From contig OZ012684.1 in NCBI GenBank assembly GCA_963942565.1, forward strand, positions 70,360,169 through 70,424,168: 64,000 nucleotides of DNA. The letters run 5' to 3'. Origin of the DNA: Maea johnstoni (taxonomy: Eukaryota; Annelida; Polychaeta; Spionida; Magelonidae). Numbering within the stretch: position 1 is the first letter of the stretch; every line of letters begins with the position of its first letter. Both the position numbers and the translations under genes were made by a program. The notes below the pieces were generated by a model, which saw only the letters and a program-made list of their open reading frames with translations, was not told where the DNA came from and did no database searches. Of this stretch, positions 1-12,300 are shown piece by piece.

Positions 1-232
1 ATCATTCCTTATTTTGATAAATCCATACATGTTTATGGTTGAAATATGAGTATATTGTGGTCTCCCTTAAAATTTTGGACACCCAAAATTTTTACAATAG
101 CCAATTTTAGGCACCCAGTTTTCAAATCCTGGCTAAGACCATGATGGTGACATGTTATTGATTTCAATCAATTTAATGAATTACACACAAAAAAACTGCA
201 AATACTCTAACCACAAAGATTCTGTACATTAC
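1..232. other. CDC37 intron with a transposon-like scrap
   Basis: Non-coding sequence downstream of CDC37 exon 7. Bases about 58-150 hold a GGACACCC and CTGGCTAAGACC stretch that resembles the ends of the hAT-type element at 49016-49327. It is too degraded to bound. No exon was seen. Confidence 0.35.
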
Positions 233-348
233 CTGCTAAAGAAACCTTTGATGCAGTTGCGTGGATGAGTGTCGAGTGACTTGGCTAGCTCTAAGATAAA
301 CTGCATTACAATGGCTTGATGGGCAACATGATTCATCAAATCAGTTTT
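233..348 (-). CDS. CDC37: CDC37 coding exon 7 (last one inside the window)
   Basis: Encodes [20 protein letters not shown] then [17 protein letters not shown], matching the helical Hsp90-contact region of CDC37. The acceptor is TTGTAG and the donor is GTAATG. It ends two bases into a codon, so at least one further exon must lie left of base 1. Confidence 0.95.
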
Positions 349-3300
349 CTACAAGGAAATAATGAGACAAATGATCAAATAGAAATTCTTAGCATGATTT
401 ATATTTAGCCGTGTAAAAAGTGGGTTTTATTGCAATGAGATGGAGCCCCACTATTCACCAAATATTTTTTAACATGAAGCGCAAGAATGTTGTTACAAAG
501 AAAAGGACTAAATCACAGCGATGCAGAAACTAAATCATGTCATAAGTATTGCACAATGTCAAACTGTCAATAGAAGACTAATATTGAAGTCGTTTGCAAG
601 AATTCGGTCTTGAACTTTAGGCACAGAGTATGGTGCAAGTGAAAGAAATGCCCTCATTTTTAATCAGGCAACATCACAAGCAGGGTATTAGCTGGAAATT
701 CAAAGATTTCTCTGAAACATCATTCACAAAATTTCTGCCCGTCCAGATTTAGCTTTTCAACTTCTTCAAATCCTTACACCAACTAATATTTCATCTTGTT
801 ACCAAAGAAATTCTTGAGAAATATCTGAATGAAAATAATTGTTGAGTTTGGCAAGCCCTCTTCAAATATTATGAAAATATCACTCCATTGGTTGAGTCAT
901 GTTCTATGTTATCAGGCCATATACAATAGGCAAACATTGCTTACTGAGTTATGGCTTAGTTATCAGACCATGTGCTAAAATTGCAAGTGATTTCCAAATT
1001 CCTAATGCCACTACGTACCTCCTGCACCTCCAGGTTGACGCACCACAGGACCAGATAGTTGGCGGTCTCCTCACAGGCCAGGTGAGGGTGCTCTGATAGG
1101 AACTGGTTGCTGTCTTCAGACCGCTTCATCATACCAAACTTCTTGATTAATTGCTCATTCTCGTCAGTGAATTTATGCTGAAACAAGAGTAAAGTAACCT
1201 GCCTGAGCAATGTTCCATTCTATCTAAAATTCTAAATACATTTCCTTTGCCAAAACACAGCGACCAGTCAAATGAAAATATCTCTTGAAATACTTGAAAT
1301 AGGTAATTCGATACAATGTAGTTGCTTATCACTTTTATTACAAATGATACAAGTATGAAGCAAATTTACCTTATGCTAAAGATAAGAGTAAGTTCTTAGA
1401 TATGTTGACCATGATCAGTCACTCTCATGACATCTTACCTGTCGTTCCACTTTCTCTTCATCTGTCAATTCTTCCACCTGTTTTGGTTTATAACTATTGA
1501 TAATTGTCTTTGATTTGCCGTCCTTGCAGAGGGTGTCTATATTTTGTGGTGCCAACTGAAATAAATGATAGGATGCAAAAGGATTTATCATTGAGTATAC
1601 TACACTTGGAAATATTTGGCTCAAGAGAAAATGTTTTTTTCACTTTATTTGGTTTCAAGTATTCAGGGTGTTTGTTGTGATTGGACCATATTTACAACAA
1701 TTTAACTGTTTTATATCTGGTGCATAAATATGGTTTGACTTCATACCAGTAGATTTTTAAGAAATTACTGAAATTGCTGGAGTGACAATCCCTCTTCAAA
1801 TATTTTTAATACCATTAATTTTAGGCAATTTGGGACACTTTTTAATAATTGTGATTCTTAAGAGTTGCGTGTGGCCTATTTTTATCTGAAAATACTGATA
1901 GTGCCTTGATTTGTTTAAAGACAATAATGTTAGATTCTCAGAAAGTAACGGTTATTCATCTTACCCTTTCTTTTTTCTTCAGCTCTTCCTCCTTCCGTTT
2001 GAAATCCTCTTCCTGCTTTTCCACCTTCTTCAAATCTAATTTCAGCTTTTCCAGTTCTTCTCCTAATTTTTTCTGAGGAAATATAAAACATATAGGTTGT
2101 GGGCGTTTCAAATCGTGTTCTCTGAATCGAAGTTGCTTTCGAGAATAAGTTTGGTATTTACTTGTCTTGTGAGTAAAATGTCCTGGCTAGGGCTGTCATT
2201 GGTAAGAAATATTTATTGATTCGATAACCTACAAAATTATTACCGATACGCTACTTCTATTCGATTTAGCAAATCGAATTCAAAATGAATGAAAACCAGC
2301 AATGTGCTCATGAGAAATGGTCATAGTTCTCTTGTGGGGTGATTTTATGACCTATTGATCACAGCCCCAACACATACACATTCATCTGTGTGAATTCAAA
2401 GATAAATAGAATGGACGCACACAGTTGTGGTGGGGAGTTCATGCTATTTTTCAAGCTGTTTTCCTGAAAAATAGTTTATTTATCCTAACTTGCATATGAA
2501 TCGATATGTTGTGCCTTCTTCGATATCGATAATCGATAAGGTTTTTTTGTCGATTCATCGATACGGGCGATACTTGCTGCATTTGAATTATCTTCATCAA
2601 ACAATTATAGATATGTGGTGTACACAAGAGCAAACTGGATGTTGAAGGCAGGCCTCAACGCTAACTCAAAATGATACTGGCCCTGTAGGACCAGTAACAC
2701 CTGGCATCTACTGGTCCTAGGGCTGCATACCGCTAAGGGTGAAGCGGTACGGTACCATAACCGGTATCGTCGAAACGATACGGTATTTTATCGGTACTGC
2801 TATCGGTATCTTGAACTACGCTAAGTACACACTTAGCGTAGTTCCTGACATAAACCTAAAACGTATTTGTTGTCTGTCAGGTATTTTAATTACAACATGT
2901 GATCAGATGTGAAAATCAAGCAGTCATACTTACGGCAGCCAAACCTTGTTAACTTGAATAGATCAACATTCTGCTTGAAGGTACGATATATAGCGGCGAT
3001 AGTTCCATCGCCGCTACAGTTCCATCGCCGCTACCATTAGTGAACTTGTGATTCTTATCGCTACCGCGTAGTGGCGCTGTATATCAGCAGCGCCACTACG
3101 CGGCAACAAAAAGAATCACAAGTTCACTAATGGTAGCGGCGATGGAACTATCGCCGCTATATCATACCTTCCAAGTTTACAAGTTCGGCAACCGTAAGTA
3201 TAACTTTTTACTGAATTATTTTGTAGTATTGAATGTTTGACATGGGTTTGTGTTTTGCAAAATACCGATAAGCATACCGTTAAATATTGAAACGAGTATT

Positions 3301-6300
3301 CCCCGCAATCCCCGGTATTTTGCGAGACGGTATTCGGTACGGTGCTGGTACCGGGTACCGGTGTACAGCCCTAACTGGTCCTGCAAAATTTTTACTGGTC
3401 CTACATTTTTTCTTTAACATAACAAGAAAGAACATTGGATAAAATTCACCACAACATTTATCTTTATAAATTTTATCTTCATTTATTTCAAAAACATTTT
3501 GGGACATTCTCGGGGGCAAACTTTTTAACAAGAATGTCTCCAAATGTTTACTGGGCCTGTAGGACCAGTTGAGGTCTTTTTTTACTGGCCCGAAACTGTT
3601 TTTGGGAATTTTTACTGGCCTGGGGCCATAGGTTCACCCTTAGCGTCGAGGCCTGGAAGGGGTTGTTTGTGGAATCCTGAATACACACCCAGCACATTTC
3701 CCTCAATACTGATGGGGGATGAAAGGAACGTTAACACATTTGTGCTTAGAGAAAGTCATTGTCTGGCCATACCATACTTTTGACAACTACAGGAATATTT
3801 AGCAAAATTTCACAAGGTGTTAGCTGGGACGTGATTAATATTTCTCCTTCATGGAAAGATACAACTGTCTTTTTTTGACTGCTACAGACATGAATGGGTT
3901 AATCTATTCATACATAAATGCATGCAGCAGTCAAAATTGGCTTGCCAATTTTAGAATTCTTTCTGATGAAAGCATTTTCGAGAAAATGTTTAATGGAGAA
4001 ATGTTAATCAAATAATGACCTACATTTCTTCTTAAAATAATTCCAAAGTTTATGTTTAATAACCACATTATTTTCAAAAAAAAATCATCAGATATCCAGA
4101 TGACACTTACCGCAAGGAACTGTAGGCATGAAAGGGTTAAACCCTAGCTTGCCCCAAGGCTGCTGACTATTCAGCCCTGCATACCGCTCAACATAAAGAC
4201 CGACTGAATACCCTGACAGACACACTCACTAATGAGCACATACAGGAAATTCATACCACAGATGACCCAAGGGCTTACAATAGCACTGCATGCATGCTTT
4301 CAAGATAATGTGGATGTGTTGAATAGTATGGACAGGTTTATATAATCATGTGGAATACGGGTAGATTTGAATAAATCTTGATATCACCCCATCTCAATAC
4401 TAATTACAGCATGGAAAAAATACCTATTGAATACCTAATCATGTCTTGCAAATGACAATTTTTTCCTACCCAATAGGAAAAATGGAACAATGGGAAGTCT
4501 GAAACTGTTGGATACACATACACTACACAACGATCAATGTGATAGTAATTGGCTAAAGATTTAAATAATAACATTTTCAACTGAGTATACAGTTAAATTG
4601 ACGAAGTGGGTCATGCTGTAATGATTAAAATATTACGGGTGACGAAATGAAATATGGTTTGGCAGGAAATTTTTAAGTCGTAGTAAATTATACCTCAAAG
4701 GCTCAAACTAACAAGCACCCACTGCATTTTTAGAAAGTTCTGCTTGTTCACCATTGAGAATTAAACCCTTAAAATTTAGGTAATGTATTAGTATCATTTA
4801 CCTCTTCACTTTCCTTGATTTTCTTCTTTATCTCTAGCTTTTTTCGTTGGTTTCTGAAAAAAAATGCTCTTTTTAAAAAACTTCCTTGACAAAACAAAGA
4901 AATACATCAGCTTGAACAGACAAATCCTTAGCAAGCATTTAAACAATAAATCATACATTTCCAAAAATACAAAATAATCAGAAAATGTTAAGAGAAATTT
5001 GTAAGATTTTAAAGAAAACTAAGTTTCCCCTGACTTTTTGAGGAATATTCTTAAATCTGACGAATATTTGCATCTTCATCAAATTACTTGAGGTATATAT
5101 ATATATATACAATGGCTGAAAAAAAGTACATACAATAAGCAATGTGTGTCCCCTTTTAAGTATTAGTAGCTAAATAAATAGTTATTTTATGTGACTTATA
5201 TTTCAACAGTAGTCAGAGGTAAAGGGGTTTGGTAATCTAAATTGCATATCCAATCTCATAAAATTTATTATCACATTCTTATAGGAAAGAGGGAGGCTTG
5301 CATTGAAAATTACACTTGCTAACTTAATTAACAACAAGATAGACGCCAGTGGCGTCAAGAGGTTGATTCCTTGTATGTCTTTTTGTAGTTAATCATTTGC
5401 AATTTTTTGTTTTTTTAATATTTTGCTATTTTGAAATTTCTCTGATTTTTGTGTTTTTTCGTTAGTGGTTACAGACTGATACACACTTGTAATGCTGCTG
5501 ATGATACTTACAGACTTTTTAATCAAAAACCAAGTTTGTGAATAGACATTAATATCAGTTTGGAGCACTATAAAACATTTTCCTTTTTTATGAAATTCTT
5601 TATCTTTTTATCATACCTAATAGTGCCAAAAAATACATCTGAAACACATATCTTTCAAATTTTTCATAAGATTTCTATCTAAAACCCTCCCTCAAATATT
5701 TTCCAAAACTATAACCCACTTCTGGCTATCCAGAAACTTTGACAAACTCACCACCCACCATCACCTATCCAGTAGATCACCAAACATGAACGGGAAAAGC
5801 CCACATCCTGCACTGCAAATGACAGTCAACAAAACCCCACCAATAGCATGCTTGCCACAACTTACTTAATGCTGCCTGAAGAACTTAAGTCCGTGACTTA
5901 CCCTTACATGAAAATGGCCAAACACTGCCAGAATGCAAACATGCACAGGGATCAACCTTATGGTCCCTTAAAGGGCATATGCCCCTGAACCATGTGATTT
6001 TGCTACCAGATGATGAATTATAGGAGCCAAGTTTGTGAACGGACATTAAATATCAGCTTAAAGCATTTTAAAAACTTTTACTTTTTTTGAAATTCTTTAT
6101 CTTTTCATCATACCTAATAGTGCCAAAAAATACAGCTGAAACACAAACCTTTCAAACTTTTCCCTGGGAGCATGCCCCAAGATCCCCAAACCTGGACAAT
6201 GCACCCCTGGCAAAACCATACCGTCGTGGTGGCCGCACAGGAATTTAATAGCCCCTAAACTTAAAATCCTGGGAGCCAAATCTGCTCCTGTCTGAAAATG

Positions 6301-9300
6301 TTAAAGTCAATCACTGATGCATGTAACAAACTGACTGGCTGCCTGCAAATAACACCACATCAAAATCAAACATGTTGCCAACAGCCAAAAATCCACTCCC
6401 CCTTAACAGAGGCTTGTGACTCTCCCCCACAACACAAAATGTTAACACATAAGCTAAGTATATACAACAAAGCCCATGCATTAAAATAAGTGCCGGCTCT
6501 CAAATATTAAAAAAGACCAACAGTTAAACAGCGAATAAAAAATTTCATCATAACCTAAAATTCAGCACGCATAAATAAAATGCAACTTTTGACAAACTAA
6601 ACTAATCACTAAGCCTATCCGCCAAATATAAACATGAACATTTTAACACACATACTTCAGAAAAAGAGAGCGATGGGGGGCGGGGTTAAAAATTTGACAT
6701 CTGACATATCATCAAAGTAACACAAAACATTTACATGAAGATGGCCAAACACTGCCTAAAAGCAAACATGAACAGGGATCAACCTTATGTACCCTTTAGG
6801 GGCATATGCCCCTGGTTCATGTGATATTGCAACCAGATGAAAAAATATACGAGCCAACTTTGTGAAAGGACATTAAATATATGTTTGGAGCATTTTAAAA
6901 CATTTTCCTTTTTCCTTAAATTCTTTATCTTTCTATCATACCTAATAGTGCCAAAAAATACATCTGAAACACATATCCTACAATTTTTTCATAAGAATTC
7001 TATCTAAAACCCTCCCCCAAATATTTCCCAAAATTATAACCCACTTCTAGCTATCCAAGAAACTATGACAAACCCACCATCACTCATCCAGTAGATCACC
7101 AAACATGAATGGGAAAAGCCCACATCCTGCACTGCAAATGAGAGTCAACAAAACCCCACCAATAGCATGCTTGCCACAACTTACCTGCTGCTGCCTGAAG
7201 AACATTAGTCTGTGACTTACCTTTACATGAAAATGACCAAACACTGCCTGAGTGCAAACATGCACAAGGATCAACCTTATGGTCCCTTAAGGGGCATATG
7301 TTCCTGGATTATGTGATTTTGCTACCTGATGATGAACTATAAGAGCCAAGCTTGTGAATGGACATTAAATATCAGCTTAGAACATTTTAAAAAAAATTCA
7401 ACTTTCTTGAACTTCTTTATCTTTTTATCATACCTAATAGTGCCAAAAAATACATCAGAAACACAAACTATTCAATTTTTTCCCTGGAAAAATGCTCCAA
7501 AAACCCCAAACCTGGACAGTTAAAACATTTCCCTTCCACTGAAATTCTTGATCTTTTTATCATACCTAATAGTGCCAAAAAATACAACTGAAACACATAT
7601 CCCTCAATTTTTTCAAAAGAATTCTATCTAAAACCCTCCCTCAAATATTTTCGAAAACTATAACCCACTCCTAGCTATCCAAGAAACTATGGCAAACTCA
7701 CCACCACTAATCCAGTAGATCACCAAACATGAATGGGAAAAGCCTACAACCAGCACTGCAAATGACAGCCAACAAAACCCCACCAGCAGCATGCTTGCCA
7801 CAACTAACATGCTGCTGCCTGAAGAACTTTAGTCCGTGACTTACCTTTACATGAAAATGGCCAAACACTGCCTGAATGCAAACATGCACAAATATCAACC
7901 ATATGGCCCCTTAAGGGACATATGCCCCTGGCCATGATCTTCCGCCACTAAAGCAGGTCCAGCACTACCAGAAACCCAATATGCATGCAATAACTTTGTA
8001 CTTAAACCTAAAATAGACTGATACACACTTGTAATGCTGCTGATGATACTTACAGACTTTTTAATCAAAAACCAAGTTTGTGAATAGACATTAATATCAG
8101 TTTGGAGCAATTTAAAACAATTTCCTTTTATTTGAACTTCTTTATCTTTTTATCACACCTAATAGTGCCAAAAAATACATCTGAAACACATATCTTCCAA
8201 ACTTTTCATAAGATTTCTATCTAAATCCGCACTTAAAAAAACTTCCCTATTTTTGAATTTCTTTATCTTTTTATCACACCTAATAGTGCCAAGAAATACA
8301 ACTATAAGAGCCAGTTTGTGAATGTACATTAAATATCAGTCTAGAACAATTTCAAAAAAAATTCCCATTCTTTGAACTTCTTTATCTTTCTATCATACCT
8401 AATAGTGTTAAAAAATACATCAGAAACACAAACTTTGTAATTTTCCCTTTATTTTGATCAGTATTTTCGTTTGTTTTGCATCTTGGGCGATACAAATGCA
8501 GGGAGATGCTGCCTGGGCCCGAGCACTGGGTTGAAGGGGTATGGGACCGGCATCGGCATCATAGGGTAGAAGCCTGCATACTTCAGGTGTGCTACTTCAC
8601 TCATGTTGAGAAGAGTTTCTAGGGACAGAACTGCAGGCAGCACTAAACATCAGGTAGACTGAAGGTACATCAGAGAAATTCAATACACCATGCAACCTGA
8701 AAAAATAATCATACATACCATCAAAGCAACACAAAAATATCAACACAAAACATATCTCACCAAATGCAATCTTATATTATCACACCGACACAATATCTTC
8801 TTTAAACAGTAATTGTTTTGTTTGAGGGACAGTGAAGATTTGCATGGTTTCTATATTTTGTGGATGTGTTTTTATAAAATTGTATATTGAGTGATAGTTT
8901 TGTATTGATACTTTTGTATTTATTTCAATTTAATGTATGCTTACTATTTTGGGTTGTCAGGTGAATCAAGTTCCTATGATGCTCTTTGGTGTAGATGCAG
9001 TATGATGTCGAAGCCAGTTTCTATGAGTGCTGCCTGCAGTTATGTCCCTTGACACCCTTCTCACCATGAGTGAAAATGCAATCCTGAAGTATGCAGACCA
9101 TTAACCCTGCCATCCCATGCATTCGCATTACATGCTCTTTGGGCTTATAAGTTTGTGACCAATAAATTATAACAGTACACACTTCTCCTGTCACCCAAAA
9201 CAATTAAAATCATATCTTTATCTAAAATACAACAACAGTGAGAACGGAAGGGATGGCAGGGTTAAAGGTCTGCTAACTTCAGGACTGCATACTACACTCA

Positions 9301-12300
9301 TGGTGAGAAGGGTATATATACTGACTGCTGAAATCGCGATAAAAATATTTACTACTTCCGTTTTTTTCAAAGTTGTTTTCTTACGATTGTGGGGATCAAA
9401 AAAAATCCACAAATGGGCAGGATGGATTATTTAGAGTCTGTTTTCTTGAAGTTGAAACTTTTTTTCCGGTTTTAGTGGCGAAATTAATAAGTAAATTTAG
9501 AATTTCGCCAGGGTTCCTAAATCAACATTCCAAAAAGCCGTTTTTTCCGAAGTCGCCATTTTTTTTCAAAAATTACAAATATAACCAACAAGTTATGATA
9601 ATAGGGTAAAAGCCCTATTTGTTGCGAACACTTTGATGGGCCATTTGTAAATTTTGACCCAGAAACGGCGACGTGACAATTTATTGAAAAAAGTATGTTT
9701 TTTGTGTGAAATGCACACAATGCATATCAATGCCCTAATCTCGCTATATCAAAAAAATCAACTTCCGGTTGTAGCGAAAAGCTATTTTTTCGCTTCCAAC
9801 CTGAAGTTGAATTAAAAAAATGATTGAATCAGATAGATGAGGATCTCATCTATCCAGGTAGGTAGTCATATTGTGATCGGGGGGAGATAGCTTGATGAAA
9901 TTGACAGGAATCGGCGAGGTACCATTGAGAATGTACTAATCGCCATGGTCAACACGCCACCATCGATGCGTGTTGACAAATATCTCAAAATATTTTCGAT
10001 TTTCCGAAACCAAAAGAATTAATCTTAATAATATAGATACTTGGCTTGTTAATTCTTTTGGTTTCAGAATTTTAGAGTTAGAGATGGCCACAAACGAAAG
10101 CTTTGAAATCGGGGTGCAAATTTCGTCAAACCCGATATTCAAAATGGCGGAGGGTAACCTAGCCAATGTAAAACATACGTGAATGAACACGTAAGTAAAA
10201 TAGTACAGAGAGGGATACAAATAGCCGCTCATTGGTTAATAAACCGCGGGAAAGAGTACCACGTGGTGTGACGGTGAGGCAGTGAGACCGCTCATTGGAT
10301 AATTCACTATATCAAAAAAATCAACTTCCGGTTGTAGCGAAAAGCTATTTTTTCGCTTCCAACCTGAAGTTGAATTAAAAAAATGATTGAATCAGATAGA
10401 TGAGGATCTCATCTATCCAGGTAGGTAGTCATATTGTGATCGGGGGGAGATAGCTTGATGAAATTGACAGGAATCGGCGAGGTACCATTGAGAATGTACT
10501 AATCGCCATGGTCAACACGCCACCATCGATGCGTGTTGACAAATATCTCAAAATATTTTCGATTTTCCGAAACCAAAAGAATTAATCTTAATAATATAGA
10601 TACTTGGCTTGTTAATTCTTTTGGTTTCAGAATTTTAGAGTTAGAGATGGCCACAAACGAAAGCTTTGAAATCGGGGTGCAAATTTCGTCAAACCCGATA
10701 TTCAAAATGGCGGAGGGTAACCTAGCCAATGTAAAAAATACGTGAATGAACACGTAAGTAAAATAGTACAAAAAGGGATACAAATAGCCGCTCATTGGTT
10801 AATAAACCGCGGGAAAGAGTACCACGTGGTGTGACGGTGAGGCAGTGAGACCGCTCATTGGATAATTCACCAGAGACAAACCACGTGGTGCTGGGAAACC
10901 CAATCACGCACCGTCACGTGATTAGCCGATCGCATTAAATATGCAGAAAACCCACGCATGCGCATCCACCCACACATGCGCATCCAAAGGCCGCCCCACC
11001 AGACCAGACGCGCTACAGAATCGTATTGGAGTGAAGAAAACGTAAAGTATAAACACGTAAAAATCCACCAAAAAAAAACTAGGCAACCCACAGAAACAAT
11101 GAAACAAACATTATAAACTACACACCCAATTCTAACAGAAACAATAAACAAAACGACCCCACCACACCCCACTCTCCAGATCATGCGGCTAGAATTTTCC
11201 AAAAATGCCATGTAAGACAACATAGGGAAAATGCATCAACCAGCTCCCAGGACCCTACCCGGGAATGCAAGACAACAAAAGCAAACTGAATAAAGGTTGT
11301 TGTACAACAACCTCTAAAAATAGCAATTTCTAAAAATGTACTTCACAAAAGTGAATGAACATTGTACAGAGTCCATGGTAAAAAAAGTTAGACTTACGCA
11401 GTTAACCCTTGCTCAAAGTCCTCTTTTTCCTTTTTTTCCTTTTCCATGCGATCTACACGTGCCTGGTGGCGCCATCTGAACAGGCTTGGAGTGTCAATGT
11501 TGGGATGGGTGTCATCCTCATCATCGGACACCTAGGGTAGAAATAAACAAGAAATGTTGGGTGTTAATAGATCCAATGCACGCACATATATATACCTAGC
11601 CATTTTGATCTAGGACAGTTGACTAAGATATTGGCAGATCAGCATGTATCACCATGTGGAATTTGCCACCCTGTTCTGAATCAGGGAATAGACTGAATGA
11701 CCAAGCAATGTTCATGCGCTGATACTTATACTTTTTGCTATTGATTATACGGGGTATGAACATCCCTAATCCTGGCTATGCATAAAAAAACCTTTCCTTC
11801 ATAGAAACTTCCTTTCTTTTACTAAGGCTCAAATAATAAGATGGGTGTCTCCCTGGATGAATAGAGTTATTGCGAGATCTTCGGCACAGCTTTAATTGAT
11901 TCAATTATGTGGTTTTATTGTGTAAAGATGGCAGAACAGTTATAACAGATATCCGATAAATAAATTTACTGAAGCATATGTCAAAAAGTACTTCTGACAA
12001 GAAACAAAGTGGTTCATGATGCAACAACGCAACAACTCACACGCAATAAATGCTCGCGCTACATCATGATTAAAGTGTCAGGAAAAGCTGCCACAGTTCA
12101 TTTCACGGTAAAACTAAATTACTTACCTTTCTGTGGGCCAATTTTAATGCAGTTTAGATTGTTAGAACCGCCATGATTCATACTACCAACCTTTCTATTC
12201 TCTTTTAAATCTGTTGCAAAATGAAGATTGTGTGACATGTTGAAATTGTGACAATTTGTATGCCATTAATTTCCGGTCAATCTATGCTATCTTTTGGTCA

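Larger units (their letters stand above)
2649..3655. mobile_element. Non-autonomous DNA transposon with 5 bp TSD, split by a nested hAT-like element
   Basis: The ends are CAGGCCTCAACGCTAA and its inverted partner, directly flanked by GAAGG at 2644-2648 and 3656-3660. The 656 bp element at 2718-3373 plus one 8 bp duplication interrupts it. Without them it is 343 bp, against 345 bp for its inverted relative at 20937-21281. Superfamily is unresolved: the 5 bp duplication with CAGG ends could be hAT5-like or Transib-like. Confidence 0.8.
2073..4801. other. CDC37 intron 3 (transposon-rich)
   Basis: This 2.7 kb intron holds a hAT-like fragment (about 2188-2575), a 5-bp-TSD element with a hAT-like element nested inside it (2649-3655), and a TTAA-flanked MITE (3903-4136). 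The remaining 4141-4801 is AT-rich sequence in which I see no further feature. Confidence 0.7.
4854..11397. other. CDC37 intron 2 (6.5 kb, repeat-filled)
   Basis: No exon was recognised. Main contents are the tandem array 5480-8450, a palindrome 9053-9313, the 563 bp tandem duplication 9742-10867 and a CpG-containing stretch 10870-11040. Between about 11040 and 11397 I see only AT-rich sequence. Confidence 0.7.

Noticed and set aside
3280-3783. Frames such as [20 protein letters not shown] in both orientations at 3.5 kb and 21 kb
   Set aside because: Shared by the two copies of the 5 bp-TSD transposon. No coding function.
7080-7898. Repeated minus-strand peptides with [10 protein letters not shown] … [16 protein letters not shown]
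   Set aside because: They recur because the tandem module recurs. The first module copy lacks the equivalent open frame, so they are not duplicated exons.
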